Of a DNA stretch of 64,000 nucleotides, positions 11,272-24,300 are shown in pieces (position 1 is the stretch's first letter; each line of letters opens with the position of its first letter). The DNA is from Auriscalpium vulgare (lineage: Eukaryota > Basidiomycota > Agaricomycetes > Russulales > Auriscalpiaceae). A model generated the notes under the pieces. That model saw only the letters and a list, made by a program, of their open reading frames with translations. It was not told the DNA's origin and searched no databases. The position numbers were made by a program, and so were the translations under genes. The DNA lies in contig JAHBBC010000015.1 of assembly GCA_019915015.1 (NCBI GenBank), positions 1,116,001 to 1,180,000 of the forward strand, written 5' to 3'.

Positions 11272-12179
11272 AGTATTCTCGACGTCGACAATGTACAAAG
11301 CTTATTTGGCACTTACGTATGTAGACATCATGTGGCTCAGAGATTCGGCGTGTTCCTGGAGGCGGCGACGACGGCGTCGTTGCGCACACCGGAGCCAGCT
11401 TGACCCACGATGTTTGGCACCAAGCGGATTGACTCAGTCCTAGCCAAGCAATTAATGTGCATGGCGGTGAGCGAATGGTGAATCGCACACGGTCCGTTAT
11501 GCAGCCTACAAGTTGGTGGACGAAAACAGTGGGATTATCAAATGCTCACTTTCAGAGTCAGTCGTATCAAGCGCGCTGCGTTTGTTCCGTTGCCTCGTAT
11601 ACATATTCAGGAACGTCGCTGACGCTGAGTCACTCGAGATCAAAATCTGTAAGGCTCTGCAGCGGTTTGCAAATACATGCCCCGCTTCTCAGGCGCTGCC
11701 CCCACCAGTTGCTAGGACGGTAACGTCAAGCTAGCCTGGGCCATGAGTGAGGCAGCAGGGTTTTGACTGCAGCTCATTGGACTTGAAGGTTGACTTCTGC
11801 GGATGTGTGGAAGATCGGAGTCGAGCGCAATTCGATTGCGCGCCCAAGGAGTCGGCGTCGGTATCAGTGAAACCGGGCACAGACTTATACGCGCCGTTGC
11901 ATAATGGAAGTTTCGTGGAATGCGCCGCCTCCCTACGCGAAGGCACAGTGTCAAAGAAGTTTGATCTGTATAGATCCGCTGTTCGACGCTGCAATTAGAA
12001 CGACGATGCACGAGACAGATGCCTAAGTAGCATCGGACGGATGTTCTGCGGGCGGCGAAAGAGATGCGTGCAAGAGATAAGTAAGTGCGCGCTCCGGTCA
12101 CGGTTGTGTACGGATGCTCACCCGCTTGAAGCTGCCAGCCGTGCATACCGGCGCCGCTGGTTATTCGAATGATGTGAGC
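11272..12179. other. Tail of unit 2, no supported gene
   Basis: Homologous to about 5960-6983 of unit 1. The copies share sequence but no conserved reading frame. Confidence 0.4.
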
Positions 12180-13350
12180 CGTCACTCAGGGCAATGTACT
12201 GAATTAACTGAATTATTGCGACAGTAAAACTCCGAATGCGCTGTGGAGCAACGATATTCTCAAAGGTTCTCCGAGCTGCTTTGACATGCTGAGGCCTACA
12301 AGTTCACATGCTGTCCGGTAAGCTTTGTGCGATGTCAAAAAATTGAATTGCATCGTCACCGCGTCACCGCCGTCTTCGGTTTAGCGAGCAGCTGGTCAGT
12401 CCGCTGTTGATCACGGGGCATACGCATGCTCGTCGCATCTGCAAAGACAAAAACCACGCTGATCTTGCACGCAGAGGTCGCGATAGGAATCTGCCATCTT
12501 GACTCACCTGGAAGACCAGAGTGGAGCCGGTGAACTCTCGTTAGCACGTCGAGCAAGGGACCCGAGAAAATTAGAAAAATGCACACCGGAAATTCGCGAA
12601 ACAAAATTATACGCAATTGTCTCGGAGTCTCGGACGGCGTCGAAGAATCTACAAAAATGCAGGCGGGGAGCGGCGAGACTCCAGCAGTGCAACATTCGCC
12701 CCGCTACTCAACATCCAATCTACAGAAGTAAGCAGTCTCTGACATGCTCGGATTCGTACTAGCCAACGGGACTGACTCACCTCCACACAGTCAATATGCA
12801 GTTCAACATCTCCACCATCGTCGGCTTCTTTGCCATCGTCGGGCTCGCCTCCGCCCTCCCCGGGCCCGAGACCTCCTTGATGAAGAGGCAGACAGATATC
12901 CTGGTTTGCACCTCCGGCCTCGCTGGCTGTCTGCCTGGCGGCGTGGACCTGACCTGCAGCTTTGGCACCTGCACTGTTCTCTTCAGTGACGGTGACGTGT
13001 CAATCGGCGTGAGTCCATTTGAACGTGCCCAGTACACACTAGAAAAGCTGACTGAATAAATTACACGTCAGACCTGCCTCTAGGGAGGCACACCCCAGAC
13101 GTCAAGCCAACTAGCGGAGCAACAGAATCAGAAAACATGAAAACCATAGTTAGTGTCTCACCATTGTACGATTAGTAGGGAGTGGCCCTGGTTGCTGGGG
13201 GCGGATCTTTCGAAGGGTGTCGTTTGTAGTGCTTGAATATATGCTATCTGTTGACTCGCGTGCTCAATGCCTGTTCACAATATCCTGCCGTTATGGCGTT
13301 TCGACACGCAACATACTGGAATCATGATGCGGTTTGTGAGACCGTAGGGC
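12180..13350. repeat. Segmental duplication unit 3 (partial)
   Basis: The third copy starts with the same boundary sequence and is recognisable through the third secreted-protein gene to about 13.35 kb, where homology to units 1 and 2 stops. A short stretch near 13.56-13.70 kb again resembles the tail block of unit 1 (near 6560-6650), so the unit seems to have lost its middle. Confidence 0.7.
12796..13083 (+). CDS. Small secreted cysteine protein, copy 3
   Basis: Exons 12796-13008 and 13072-13083 give 74 residues. The signal peptide is almost that of copy 1, and the Kex2-type site reads LMKRQ. The mature peptide has five cysteines, with neither CC pair kept. The intron is 13009-13071 (GTGAGT...gctgac...TCAG); the last exon encodes Thr-Cys-Leu-stop. 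The 5'-UTR intron is 12728-12790. The TATA motif is degenerate (TACAAAA at 12650), so expression may be reduced. Confidence 0.75.
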
Positions 13351-14079
13351 AATAATAGCCTGCGCCCAGACCGGCCTGTTCGTAGCGCGCTCATCGCGGC
13401 GAGCATTTGCTCGACTCGGATGCGCGTGACGCCCAGGCGTGATTTGCGGTCGCCTGGAAGACGCCTGCATGCCTCACAGACTATGTCAAATACAATCCAG
13501 AGATCCAGAGATCAGTTCAGCTCGGCGACAGGCGCCTTCCCGACTTCGCTGCAGGCTTATTCGGAATCGCCGCAGCCACCGAACTTGTACAATCCTTCTG
13601 CGGTCAAGGGCAACTTGCCTGCGCGTCTAGACAGAGAAACGGAATCAGCCATCGGTATAGAGGAAAAATATAGGCACAAGCCGTTGCATTAAGGATCGAG
13701 AAGGTGTGGGCCGTTTCGGCGCCACTGGTGTTACGGCGGTGTACCTCTGCGTACATTGGCAGAGAAATTTGATCTGCATGTACCCCAGTCTTGTCGGACA
13801 ATTCTGCCACATAGTTTAGAATCGTTCAAAGCGCAGATAGAAGCCGTACCCCATGACCCTGCTCAACCCGGGCGCTGACAGGCAAGGCGAAGTACCGCCT
13901 GAAAACGGAGGTCTTGCGGAGGCCACTTCTGTGGTGCTCACCAAGATAACTGTCCTCCCTGCGCCGCTATGTGTCATTTAAAAGACGTCACCACATGGAC
14001 CGCTTTGCGACCGAGACGCGGCGCAGTAGAAATATGTTCGACTTGATCAACGCATGTCCACCGCGCTCAAAAAAATTGC
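13351..14079. other. Spacer between units 3 and 4, no supported gene
   Basis: Only short ORFs (90 codons or fewer). A stretch near 13560-13700 resembles the tail block of unit 1. Confidence 0.4.
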
Positions 14080-14412
14080 ATGCTGTCTGGTAAGCTTTCT
14101 GTGGGTTGTGGAAACGAGCCACCATCACCGCTGCCTATGGTCTAGCAAGAACACGGTCAGTCCGATGGCGGTCACGGGTAACATACTCGCCCGCACCTGC
14201 GAAAACGAACTAGCAGTCAAATTTTACGAATAGAAACGGAGGAGCATCTGTCATCTTGGCTTACCTGGAAAAACAGTTTGGAATACCAGTGTGGAGCCGG
14301 TGAACTCTCGTTGGCACATCGAGCGAGGCACTCAAGGAAAAAGGGAAAATGCATACCGAAAAATCGCGGAAACAAAATTGAGCGCATTCCTTTCGGACGG
14401 GGTCAAAAACAC

Positions 14413-14419
14413 TATAAAA
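14413..14419 (+). promoter_or_regulatory. TATA box, secreted-protein gene 4
   Basis: TATAAAA followed by the conserved leader gcaggcggagg...ctccagcagtgcaac, as in copies 1 and 2. Confidence 0.55.
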
Positions 14420-14555
14420 GCAGGCGGAGGAGCAGTGAGAAACTCCAGCAGTGCAACATTCGCCCCGCTACTCAACAAACAAGCTCCAAAGGTAAGCGGT
14501 CTCGGCATGCTTAGATTCGTAGCCAACGGGACTGACGCACCTCCTCGCAGTCAAT

Positions 14556-14847
14556 ATGCAGTTCAACATCTCCACCATCGTCGGCTTCTTGGCCGTCATC
14601 GGGCTCGCCTCCGCCATCCCCGGGCCCGAGACGTCCTTGACGAAGAGGCAGGCGACCTGCTGCACGAATATCATCTGCACCCAGGGTGCTCCCGTGGGAC
14701 AGGCCAACTTAGCCTGCTGCCCTGGGCATGGCACTTGTAACGGGATCCTTACCATTCGTGGTATCACCGTAGGTGTAAGTCCACTTGAACGCACCTGTTG
14801 CACGCTGGAATGCTCATTGACCGTGTACACATTAGTTATGCGCCTGA
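14556..14847 (+). CDS. Small secreted cysteine protein, copy 4
   Basis: Exons 14556-14774 and 14836-14847 give 76 residues. The signal peptide and LTKRQ site are conserved; the mature peptide has seven cysteines in the same CC-C-CC-C-C order as copy 1, with most other positions changed. The intron is 14775-14835 (GTAAGT...TTAG); the last exon encodes Leu-Cys-Ala-stop. The 5'-UTR intron is 14492-14550. Although the flanks are the most diverged of the four units, the gene is intact. Confidence 0.78.
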
Positions 14848-15372
14848 TGAGGCGCACGCCGCGCCAGCCAACATGAGTGCGAGGGACAAGAAACGAGAAA
14901 ATGCGAAAATCACAGTTAAGTAGCTCACCATTGTACGATTAAGTAGTAGGGACGGACTGGCCCTGGCTGTCGGGTGTAGGCCGAAGGTGTCATTTGTAGT
15001 GCTCTTCTGTGTGCTGAATCGCCGGTTCGTCTGCCTTCGTTCGCAGTATCCTGCCGTCATGGCGTTCTACTACGCAAAATACCCACAGCATGACGCCTTG
15101 CTTCTCTGCGGCATGCGGCAGCCGTGTATGTAGCGAACTGCCGAGCTGCCGACGCTGCACGATGCGCATGTATACGCACAAGTGTGCCGCCACGGCACTG
15201 ATGACAAGCTCATATGTGTGCGGTCTCGCGGCCAGCCGCAGTCCCTTCTGGCAATCAATGAGACACAGAGAACGTCAAAGTCAAAGTTCCCTTAGAATCC
15301 AGGAAGGACCATGAAGTGGCATAAGTGGGCATAAATTCTCGTACCATATTCGTAGCTCGAGCGTAGGGATGC

Positions 15373-18300
15373 TCATCGGATCGCTACGACAATGCCAAAT
15401 ACAGCACCAACAAGCGCAGCGAGCACCAATGCGTGTACAAACACGGTTACACGCGCGGCGGGGAAGTGGCCCTGCGGCAGAGCATTCTGAATTGTGAAGT
15501 AGCGTGTGGTCCCTGGTACACAGTGGAGGTCAGGAAAGGAAAGGAAACACTTGCAAAAGGGACACGCACCGACGGCCAGCACAAACATCCCGAAGATGAC
15601 TACAGTCGCGCCGATAGGGCGCGCGTATCGCTTCGGCCCAGGTCCAGTGTCCGTGCGGTCGGTGGATATGGTGAAGAGCTGTACAAGGGCTAGAAGGCAG
15701 GGTCAGCACTATTTTATGGACACTTGTGGATGTAGCGCAGGAGAAGAAAAAGAGAGGGGATGTTGAGATGTGCGGGCGACGTACCGACGCCAGCACTTGC
15801 GAACGCGAGGCTTGTACGGACATACGCCAGGAAAGTTCGCTCAGACGCCAAGTGGTCGCGCGCGACAGATCCCGTATTCTGCAGAGTGAGAGATAGCGGG
15901 GCTGATTGCGCAAGTCAAGGAGCACAGCGCAGTGCTCGTCTGTGAGGAGAGGAGCGTGTGAACGCTTGTCGCCGCACACGGAGGATACTTTCGGGGCTCG
16001 CCAACCAAAGGGAACTGTTGTAAGGACTCTGGATAGCAAGAGGGAAAGAACCCCGTATCTAGTACATGAGACAGCCTTATATACTGGGTACGGGTCGGAG
16101 TCTGGAATATCGGGGAATATAGTGAGTCGGGCGAGGATATGATCCGGAGCACGCGAACTGCGAAAAAATAGAGGGCGGCGGAGGGCGCCGTGATGGCCGA
16201 GTTGGCGTGCGCGCTCGCAGCGGGGTTGTCATTCGAGACGGCCGGTGTATCTGCGAGTAGTCGTGGTGTGTCAGATGGCCGGAGCACCGGGTGCAGCGAG
16301 TCGCGGGTGTGCGCGACGTACCAAGAGGCTGCAGGTCGTCGAGACCTTTGAATAAGTCCGAGAAGTCGTTACTCGCGGACAACGCGGGAGATCCGAAAAT
16401 GCTGCCCGCAGGCGTGCCGTGTTCGGCCTGGAGCCCTCGTTTCAGGACGCTGGATATGACGGACTGGCCGGTGCGGAACGTGGCGAGTGCCATCATGTTG
16501 CTGAGCTTGTCTGCCTCAGTGATTCTAGCAGGTCGTTCGCGGCGAGGGGGCTTCCAAGAGCCAACACGGCCACGAGGACCGGTGCGCTGGTACGACGTGT
16601 TGGCCGCGCGGGTAACGAGCCGCTGCGGGGCGTAGGCAGGCATGTCGAGTTCGTCGGTGGTCGGATGAAGTGCGCGATAGGCCTTGACCCAAGAGTTGTA
16701 GCGCTGGGGAGCCTTCTCGGTGATGCTGTCGTCACCAGCGCTGAGCTGGGCGGCATAAGCCTGAAACGCGGCGACCTGGTTGGAAGTGAAGTCGAACATG
16801 ACGAAGGGTTGCGTGGTGCGGATGAGAGGAGTGCTCGCTGAAGTAGTCGCTCCGTGACGCGGGGCGTGGATGGTAGGAGTGCTCGCTGAAGTAGTCGCTC
16901 CTTGACGCGGGGTGCGAATGGTAGGAGTGCTCGCTGAAGTAGTCGCTCCTTTATACCTTGCAGGCGTGTCCACCCATATGGCATCCAAGTGGACTTCCGG
17001 ATCTGAGGGCGGCCGTCCGGTACCATGTGGTAGTTTGTCTATACGATCGACTCCTTGCAGTTCTAGGTAAGACACCATGCGTTCGAGATGCGAGACATCG
17101 GCGTAGGGAGCCCAGCTGGTGTCGCCAGTTGACCACAACACTTCGAATGACGCGTTCTTGCCAGCGCCCATGTGTGAAAGTATCTGATCTACAGCCCATT
17201 CGTGAGGGGAGTCCGTGAAGGCTGCGATTTGGGATAGCTGACGTCCGGGGAAACGACGGTCGTCGTTGGGGTGATGAATGCGCAAGAGCGACGCGTGGAA
17301 TGTGGGATGCGTGCCACGCTGCCGAAGTTCTGCCGACAGATCGAGCAAGTAATTGGAGTTGCCATGGTCCTTCAAAATTTTGAAGGGACCAATATATTTT
17401 GGAGCAAGCTTGCGCGCGTGGTTCTTAGGCAACGAGAGATTTTTCGTCGAGAGATACACGAGGTCACCGACGGCGAACGGGGTGGCTCGGCGGTGCTTAT
17501 TGGCTTGTGCGGTCTGTTTTACTCGTGCTGCTATTATCGCGTCGTGTGCAGTCATTATTGCATCCTTGATCCGTTTTGCAAATGCACGGACACCAGGGTA
17601 CTCCGAGCGTGCATCCCAGATCATGGGTCGAGGAACACGACCGGAATTCAGAAAGAAAGGGCTGAAGCCCGTCGTCTCTGATCGAGCAGAATTCATGGCA
17701 AACTCAATACTAGGTAATTTCAATGCCCAGTCCTTCTGGTTCGGAGAGATGCATTGGCGGAGCATCTGCCCAAGCGTACGGTTCGCGCGTTCGGTCATGC
17801 CGTCTGATTGCGGGTGAAACGACGATGAGCGGCGGAGGTCAACTCCGGTGAGCGCGTGGAGCTGTTCCCAAAATCTGCCCGTGAACAGCGAGTCGCGGTC
17901 GCTGACGATTGCGCGTGGCATTCCGTGAAGTTTGTAGACATTGTCAAATACTAGCAATGCGACATCTTTTGCGCGGTAGTTCTGCTTGGACGGGATGAGA
18001 TGTACCATGCTGGAGTGATGGTCAATGACCACACATATCATATCATATGTACCCGACAATGTTTTAGACGGCGGAAGCGGTCCTACAAAGTCGATACCTA
18101 TGATCTCCCATGGGTGCTGGGGAACTTCGAGCGTCTGAAGAAGACCGTATGGCGCTTGAGTGTTAGTTTTCGTAGTCGCGCATACGGAGCAACTGTCACA
18201 GAAAGCCGCGATGTCTGCGACCATGTCTTTCCACCAGACACTGTCGCGGAGATAATATAGCGTCTTGCGACTCCCGAGATGAGCCAGCAGCGAGTGAGCA

Positions 18301-21300
18301 AAAGATATAACAATTTCGCGCAGTTTTCGAGCACCAATGAGTATGTCGGGCAAACAGAGTATGCGCCGGCCTGAGTCGCGCAGGAATACCAATTGGTCAT
18401 GCACCTCAAAATTCTTGTATTGCAGCGGTTGCTCGAGGACGTGTTTGAAGAAAGGGTCGTCGATGTAGCGGCCGCGCAGGCAGTTGGGAAGATCCAAGTC
18501 GGGCTCGCCTTGGGCGAGAACGCTGGTGAGTCGTGGCGATGTCGCTGACATAAGCTCCTCTTCGGGTGTTTGCCAGCGAGGCAGCGACACGTCGTCAACG
18601 ACGCTACCTACTGCTTCAACACCGTCAACAGGCCGCCTTAAGTCGTTGGTTCGATCACCAAACGGCGCCAGAGGGACTCCGGGAGCGCTGGGAGCAGTGG
18701 TGAAGGCAGGGGACGGGCCGGATGGCTCCGAGGTACGTGCAGGGTCGTTGTCGGCCGAGACTCGCATAGCTGAGTCGTTTTCCAGTGGCCGTGATCGTGA
18801 TACGCCCTCCGATTCATGTCGTGGGCCATGAATAGGTGCGTTCTCGTGCTCGTAGTGCGGGAGAGCAGCCGTCGGCGTGCTCGAGTCGACAACATGGTCG
18901 TCGTGCTGGTCCGCCGCCGGTGTTTCAACGCGACGGCGCTTTGCGGCGCGTTTGCGTGGACGCGCGCCCTCCGTTTCAGCAAGTGGCTGCGCCGGTAGCT
19001 TCAAGGTGACGCGTCGAACGCGCACGGGCTGTGACGCTGCCTGTGATGTCGCTGTGAGTGCCACATTGGCTGTGTCCGTGCGAGTCTGACTCCGTGTTGA
19101 TGCGGCCGCCACAGCAATATCGCGTACGTGCAGCGGCCTCGAAATATACGTTGCAGCGGACGATACAAGCGGAGGTACGTTCTCGTCATCGTCATCTGGC
19201 ACGTATTCTGATGGTGCGCGCACAGTTCCAGGCAGCTCGGCGCTGTAAATGCGCGACAACGCGTCTGCCAGCACATTCGTCGTTCCAGGGATATGAGTAA
19301 TGGTAAAGTCGAATTGACTAAGTGTTTCTAGCCATCTGGACTGACGAGGAGACAGGTTCTTTTGAGTTAGAATGTACTCGAGACCCTTGTGGTCTGTGAA
19401 TATACGAAATTTCGCTCCGTGTAGTAAGTTGTTAAACTTTTTCAAGCTTTCAACAATGGCAAATAATTCTTGTTCGTGCACAGGATAGTTCTGTTGAGCC
19501 GAATTAAATTTACCGGACCAAAATGCAGCAATTCTTGCAGTTTTCAAGTCCGAGCCCTGGCTAACCACGCCGCTAGCGCCTGTCAAACACGCGTCACATA
19601 CTAGGTTAATCGGCGGCGCGGCTTCAGAGTAGTCAAGCACAGTACGATGGTGGTCACGCCAGTCCTGTACGGCGGCTTTGACTTCATCAAAGGCACGCTG
19701 AGCGGTGGGAGTCCAGCGCCACGGCACCGTCGAACCAGTGAGCGGCGTCAAGACAGCCATGGGAATTCTGATGCCTGCGACGTCAGGCGCAAGGTAACCG
19801 ACAGCACCAAGAAATGAACCCAGTAGTTCACGATTGGTCGGCGTCGGCCAATTCGCGATCTTGTCAACCTTGTCAGGGTCCATCGCAATGCCTTGGTCAT
19901 CAATAATATGGCCAAGGACCTTGAGCTTGTGCACAAAGAAGTGCAATTTGTGCTCGCTAAGGTACAACTTTTCGCGTCGTAGTGTGTCGATAACCAGCTT
20001 AACATGTCGGATGTGGTCTTCGGCCGTATCCGAATAGATCATAATATCATCAAGATATACGTCCATGAACACGCCGATGTAGGGGGCGAAAATATGATTC
20101 ATTAGTGCCTGGTAGGTCGCTCCGCCGTTGCAGTCACCTAGCTGCATGACTTCGCTAACCATCGTGCCATCAGGCGTTGTGAATAATGTCCGCGGGACGT
20201 GCTCTGGAATCACGCGAATTTGTTCGTAGGCGTCCTTCCCGTCAATTATGGATCGGTACGGATGCGCTGCGACGTTGCGCAGGATCGCGTCAATGTCCGG
20301 AAGAGGTGAGGCCAGTTTCTTTGTGTTTGCATTGCGTTCACGTGAGTCAATAACTGTCCGCAGACGCAACTGACCATCGCCCGCATCGCGCTTCTGCAAC
20401 ATTAACATTGGCATGGCGTTTACGCCACTCTGGATGCGCCATCGGCCGGTGGAAACGTACGCGTCACGCTTCTCGCGCCATAGCGGTTTTAGTGGGTCAG
20501 GACATTTTGACGGCCGCCACGAGTACACTTTGGCATCGTCAACCAATGGAATCGTGTGATTTACCGCGCGCAGCGGTGGCAACGGTGTGTCGACTGCGTT
20601 TTTGCAAATGTCGGCGGCGTATTCACGCAACTCAACGCGCAATTGCTGCAGATGGCTTTCCAGTACATCTGTAGCCCGCGACGCGAGTTTGGTGACTTGC
20701 TCGCCCTTGATCGGGAGAGCTTCGTCGCTCTGGACAACCAGCGTCGACGGATTTAGCCCAAGCGTGACCTGATGCTGGTACATGAACGGAGTGCCGAGTA
20801 TCAGGTCATAGTTGTCAATATTCATGACGTCAAATCGTCGCGTCTCGTTTATTGTCTGGTAAGCAAAGTTCACAGACACTGAGTGATTAATTTTTGATCG
20901 AGATCCTGTTACAGCTAGCTGCACAGACAGAGGCTTTGCAAGAACTTCTGTTTTGAGGCGCAGCTGATCCACGAGCGTCGTCGACATGAAGTCCGCAAGT
21001 GAACCGGAATCAAGGAGCGCTCGAACGGGACTACCGTTGATCTGGACAACCACGACAACAGGCTTTGGGATCAGGCGAGTGAAGTCGCGTGTTTGTCCTG
21101 CGTTGCGCTCGAGTGTGAGGCTGACTTCTTCGGCAGATACCACACTGCCTTTCCGGGTCTTGGAAGCGGCCATTGCAATTATGGGTATGTCTGGTGCTTC
21201 ACCATCGGAATCCGAACTGGACGACCACGATGTATTGACGCGTTCCTCAGAGTCGCTATCAGGTATACTCTCGAGGTCTGGGACGTCATCAATTTCATCA

Positions 21301-24300
21301 ACGAAGACATCACGAAATAATGTCTCGAATTGCCAGACAGGTGCTCTGTCAGGATCGCCGTCTTCATCATCGGAGATGTCCTCAAGAGCGGGCAGTTCTT
21401 CTGTGACGTCGCTGGAACCTTCTGACGACTCGTCGTGATCCCACTCGGGCTCATCTCCGCTGTCACAATGAGCGGAAACGCTCGACAATTGCTGGTGGGC
21501 ATCTACCAGCCAGTCAATAGGGTCAAATTCGTGCGTTAACATGGCAAATCGAATTGTATACTGATGTCTCGAGCTGTTATCTGTCACCAGGAAGCAGGAG
21601 TGACCAGGAAGAGCCTCGACATCGAATCTGTCGGGCGAATACACGGCCTCAACATCTTCGTCAAGTTGGCTGTCGAAAGGGTATGGTAAGCCGAACAGTA
21701 GACGGCCTCGAATGTTCTGACGGTTAATTTCCGCTAGCTCATGAAGTGTCATATCGTCCGTCTCGTCAGCGCGACTTTCTGACAGCCCAAACGTTTCGAA
21801 GAATCCAACCGGCGCCGGACATTTCGGCACAGGACCAGTGAGTAGCTCTTGTTCAATTTTGGCCTTCTCGTGGTGCAACCATGTCTTAATGTCGAACGCG
21901 TCGTCTTCTAGCTGCTCTCGCGTGATGACATGTTCGTCGAGTGTATGCCAATCCCACAAGACGTATTCGCCTGTGTGCGACGCATGTGCACGTATCGTGA
22001 AACGTTCAGGTCTGAACGGATTGTTGCTTTCACACGAGAAGAAGTCGTAGACGAACGGTACGGCGTTGTGCAGCTGTTGCAGCGCGCGTGCAATTAGAAC
22101 GTCTTCGACGGCGTCTTGAAACTCTTGCGAGCGCGGCGTGTCATCGAAGGTAACCATGAACACATCGAGCGACTCGGCTGATTTGATTGCTTGCAGGCGT
22201 TCGATTTCCGCGAAATCAACAGTTGCGGCGCGCAGCGATGCGGGAGGCTTCGCAACCTTGCGTCTAGGGCAGTCCTTGCCAAGGTGACCCTTCTCGCCAC
22301 ACTCGAAACATTTCCCTTGCGCGCGGTACTCATTCATTTGCTCGCGAGTGAGTGTCTTTTGCTGACGAGATGTATTAGCAGCTCTCGCATTTGAGCCAGA
22401 CACGTTCTGCGTGCGGTTCTCGTTCTTCTGACGATTGTCACGACGATCGCGACGGGCGTTGGACATCCGCTTGTCGGATTTGTCAAGGTGCGTGCGTTCA
22501 GAACTTTTCTGCGGTGCGTCGCGCTGACGCGCCTCTTCGTCCTTTCGAAGTTTGTAGGCACGTTCATAGCGCTCGGCGGCGCGTTCAAGTTCCTCGATGG
22601 TCGACAACTCGGGGTCAAAACCATTCTCGGCCCATTTGATTCGCAGGTAACGGTCGGCGCCGTTCCAGAATCGAATAACGAAGTCGCGTTTCGATATATG
22701 CCCTATGCTGTCGGCAAGGTCCTCAAGATCATGACGGAAATTGCGCACAGGGTGGCCTTTCTGCGCAAAGGCCATATACTTTTCACGCTGGACAGTACGG
22801 AAATTCGCGGGGAAACAGTGGTCAAATAGTGCCTTGAAGAAACGGCGTATAGTCCATTTCTCCGGATTCTTGGCGACCTCGCGCATGTAGAACGCAAGAG
22901 CGCGACCATCCAGGTATTTTTTCAAACGTCTTACCCGATGCTTTCGACGAATAAAGCTAAAGCCTATGAAGTCTTCAGCTTCGAAAGTCCATTTCTGGTA
23001 CTTTTTGAAGTCGGGTGTACCGTCATATGTAAACGGTGCGTCAGGTTTTGTGGTTTGTTCCATTTTGATCTGAAGCATTTGTTTCTTCCACTTGCGACGC
23101 AGCCGTTTCTTATTCTGTTTTGCGGTCGCGTCATCTTCACTGTTCACATCCGAAGGTTCAGACATCAATGAATTCAAATCCGAATTATCTGATTCCGACG
23201 ACGATGAAGAGGAGTTGGATGAGCTCGAAGACGATGACGACGGCGGGTCTGAAGGTATTGCGGCCTTGTCTGACGCCGCTTTCTTGCTCTTGGTAAGTCT
23301 GTACAGATGACTATCCTTGGGCAGTTGAGATGACGCGCGATGCACAGGCAGATTCGCGTCGTCACGAAGACCGCTGGGGCCCGCGGTGCGCTCGCGACGC
23401 AAGGTCTTGACCTCGCTTCTCAGATTGTCAAGCTCTTCTTGAAGACGACGCGCGACTAATGCGTCGCTTTCAATCTGTCGGAGGCGCGCTATATCATCGG
23501 CGTCGAGGTCGTGCGTGACGCTCTGGCGCGCGCTGGTTTCATTTTCCACCGGGATATCGGCTTTCCCTTTGCCCTTCAGGTGCGCAGGGATTCTCGGCGT
23601 ACTGTTGCGCCCTCCAGAACTGATAGACTTTTTAGTTTTGTCGCTCGCGGAGCGGCTGCGGCGGCTACGACGGCGCTTGGAACTGCTGCGCGCGTCGGAC
23701 TCGTCGTTCGCGGACGACTCTGATATCGTGTCGCCGGGCACGACACGCATATCTTTCATGCGTTCGGCGCGGCGGTTCAAGAGCGTGCGGACGTCGGGGC
23801 TCAGTCCGGCAGTCCACTCGTCAAGAACATCCTGGAGAGGACGTTCAGTTTTCTCGATGGGCTCAACAGCCTTGAGGCTGAGACCCCACGATGCGGGTAT
23901 CTCACCGAGGTCGTCGTCGTCGTCGTAATCCGACCAGCTCAGTTGAGTAGGACGTGCAGCTGGGGCTGGATTCCTCGCGCGCTCAAACCAGGGACCAAAG
24001 TACTTGGGCTGGGTGTTGAGCGGCGCCAGCGGCGATGGGGAGGTATCACGCGAGGGGTGTTTTGGTGTCACATAGCCATTATCATCATTGGGTGAAACAT
24101 GTGTACTGTACGGGCTACCTGTATGCGATATGGCGACGTCGTGCTGCCCTAGGGCATGCGCATATGAGCGATGTGAAGCCCGGGACAGGGCTGGGCTCGA
24201 CGAGCGAGACACCGAGGCCTTATCGGCTCTACGGTCTTCGAGGGTGCCTTCTCGGCTACCATCGGGCGAAACAGCGACGGCGTTTGAGCTCTGGGTCGTG

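Larger units (their letters stand above)
6984..12179. repeat. Segmental duplication unit 2
   Basis: This is the second head-to-tail copy. Homology to unit 1 runs from the boundary through the secreted-protein gene and the DUF202 remnant to about 9.0 kb, resumes over 9.18-9.70 kb (matching about 5.39-5.93 kb), and again over 11.27-12.18 kb (matching about 5.96-6.98 kb). It lacks the 2.4-5.1-kb block of unit 1 and carries about 1.56 kb of extra DNA at 9708-11271. It ends in the same tail (gccgctggt...atgatgtgag) that ends unit 1. Confidence 0.8.
14080..15700. repeat. Segmental duplication unit 4 (diverged)
   Basis: This is the most diverged copy. The leader block (near 14085, gcatgctgtctggtaagctt), TATA box, 5'-UTR intron, secreted-protein gene and downstream DUF202 gene are in the same order and orientation as in units 1-3. 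The DUF202 gene is complete here, so this unit may show the ancestral arrangement. Its upstream limit is approximate. Confidence 0.6.

Noticed and set aside
600..14847. Small secreted proteins as hydrophobins
   Set aside because: Hydrophobins need eight cysteines in a C-CC-C-C-CC-C order over about 80 residues. These mature peptides are about 40-45 residues with five to seven cysteines in a different order.
15841..16287. ORF of 148 codons over the left LTR junction as a host gene
   Set aside because: It runs from element coding sequence through the LTR into the DUF202 intron; it is a junction artefact.
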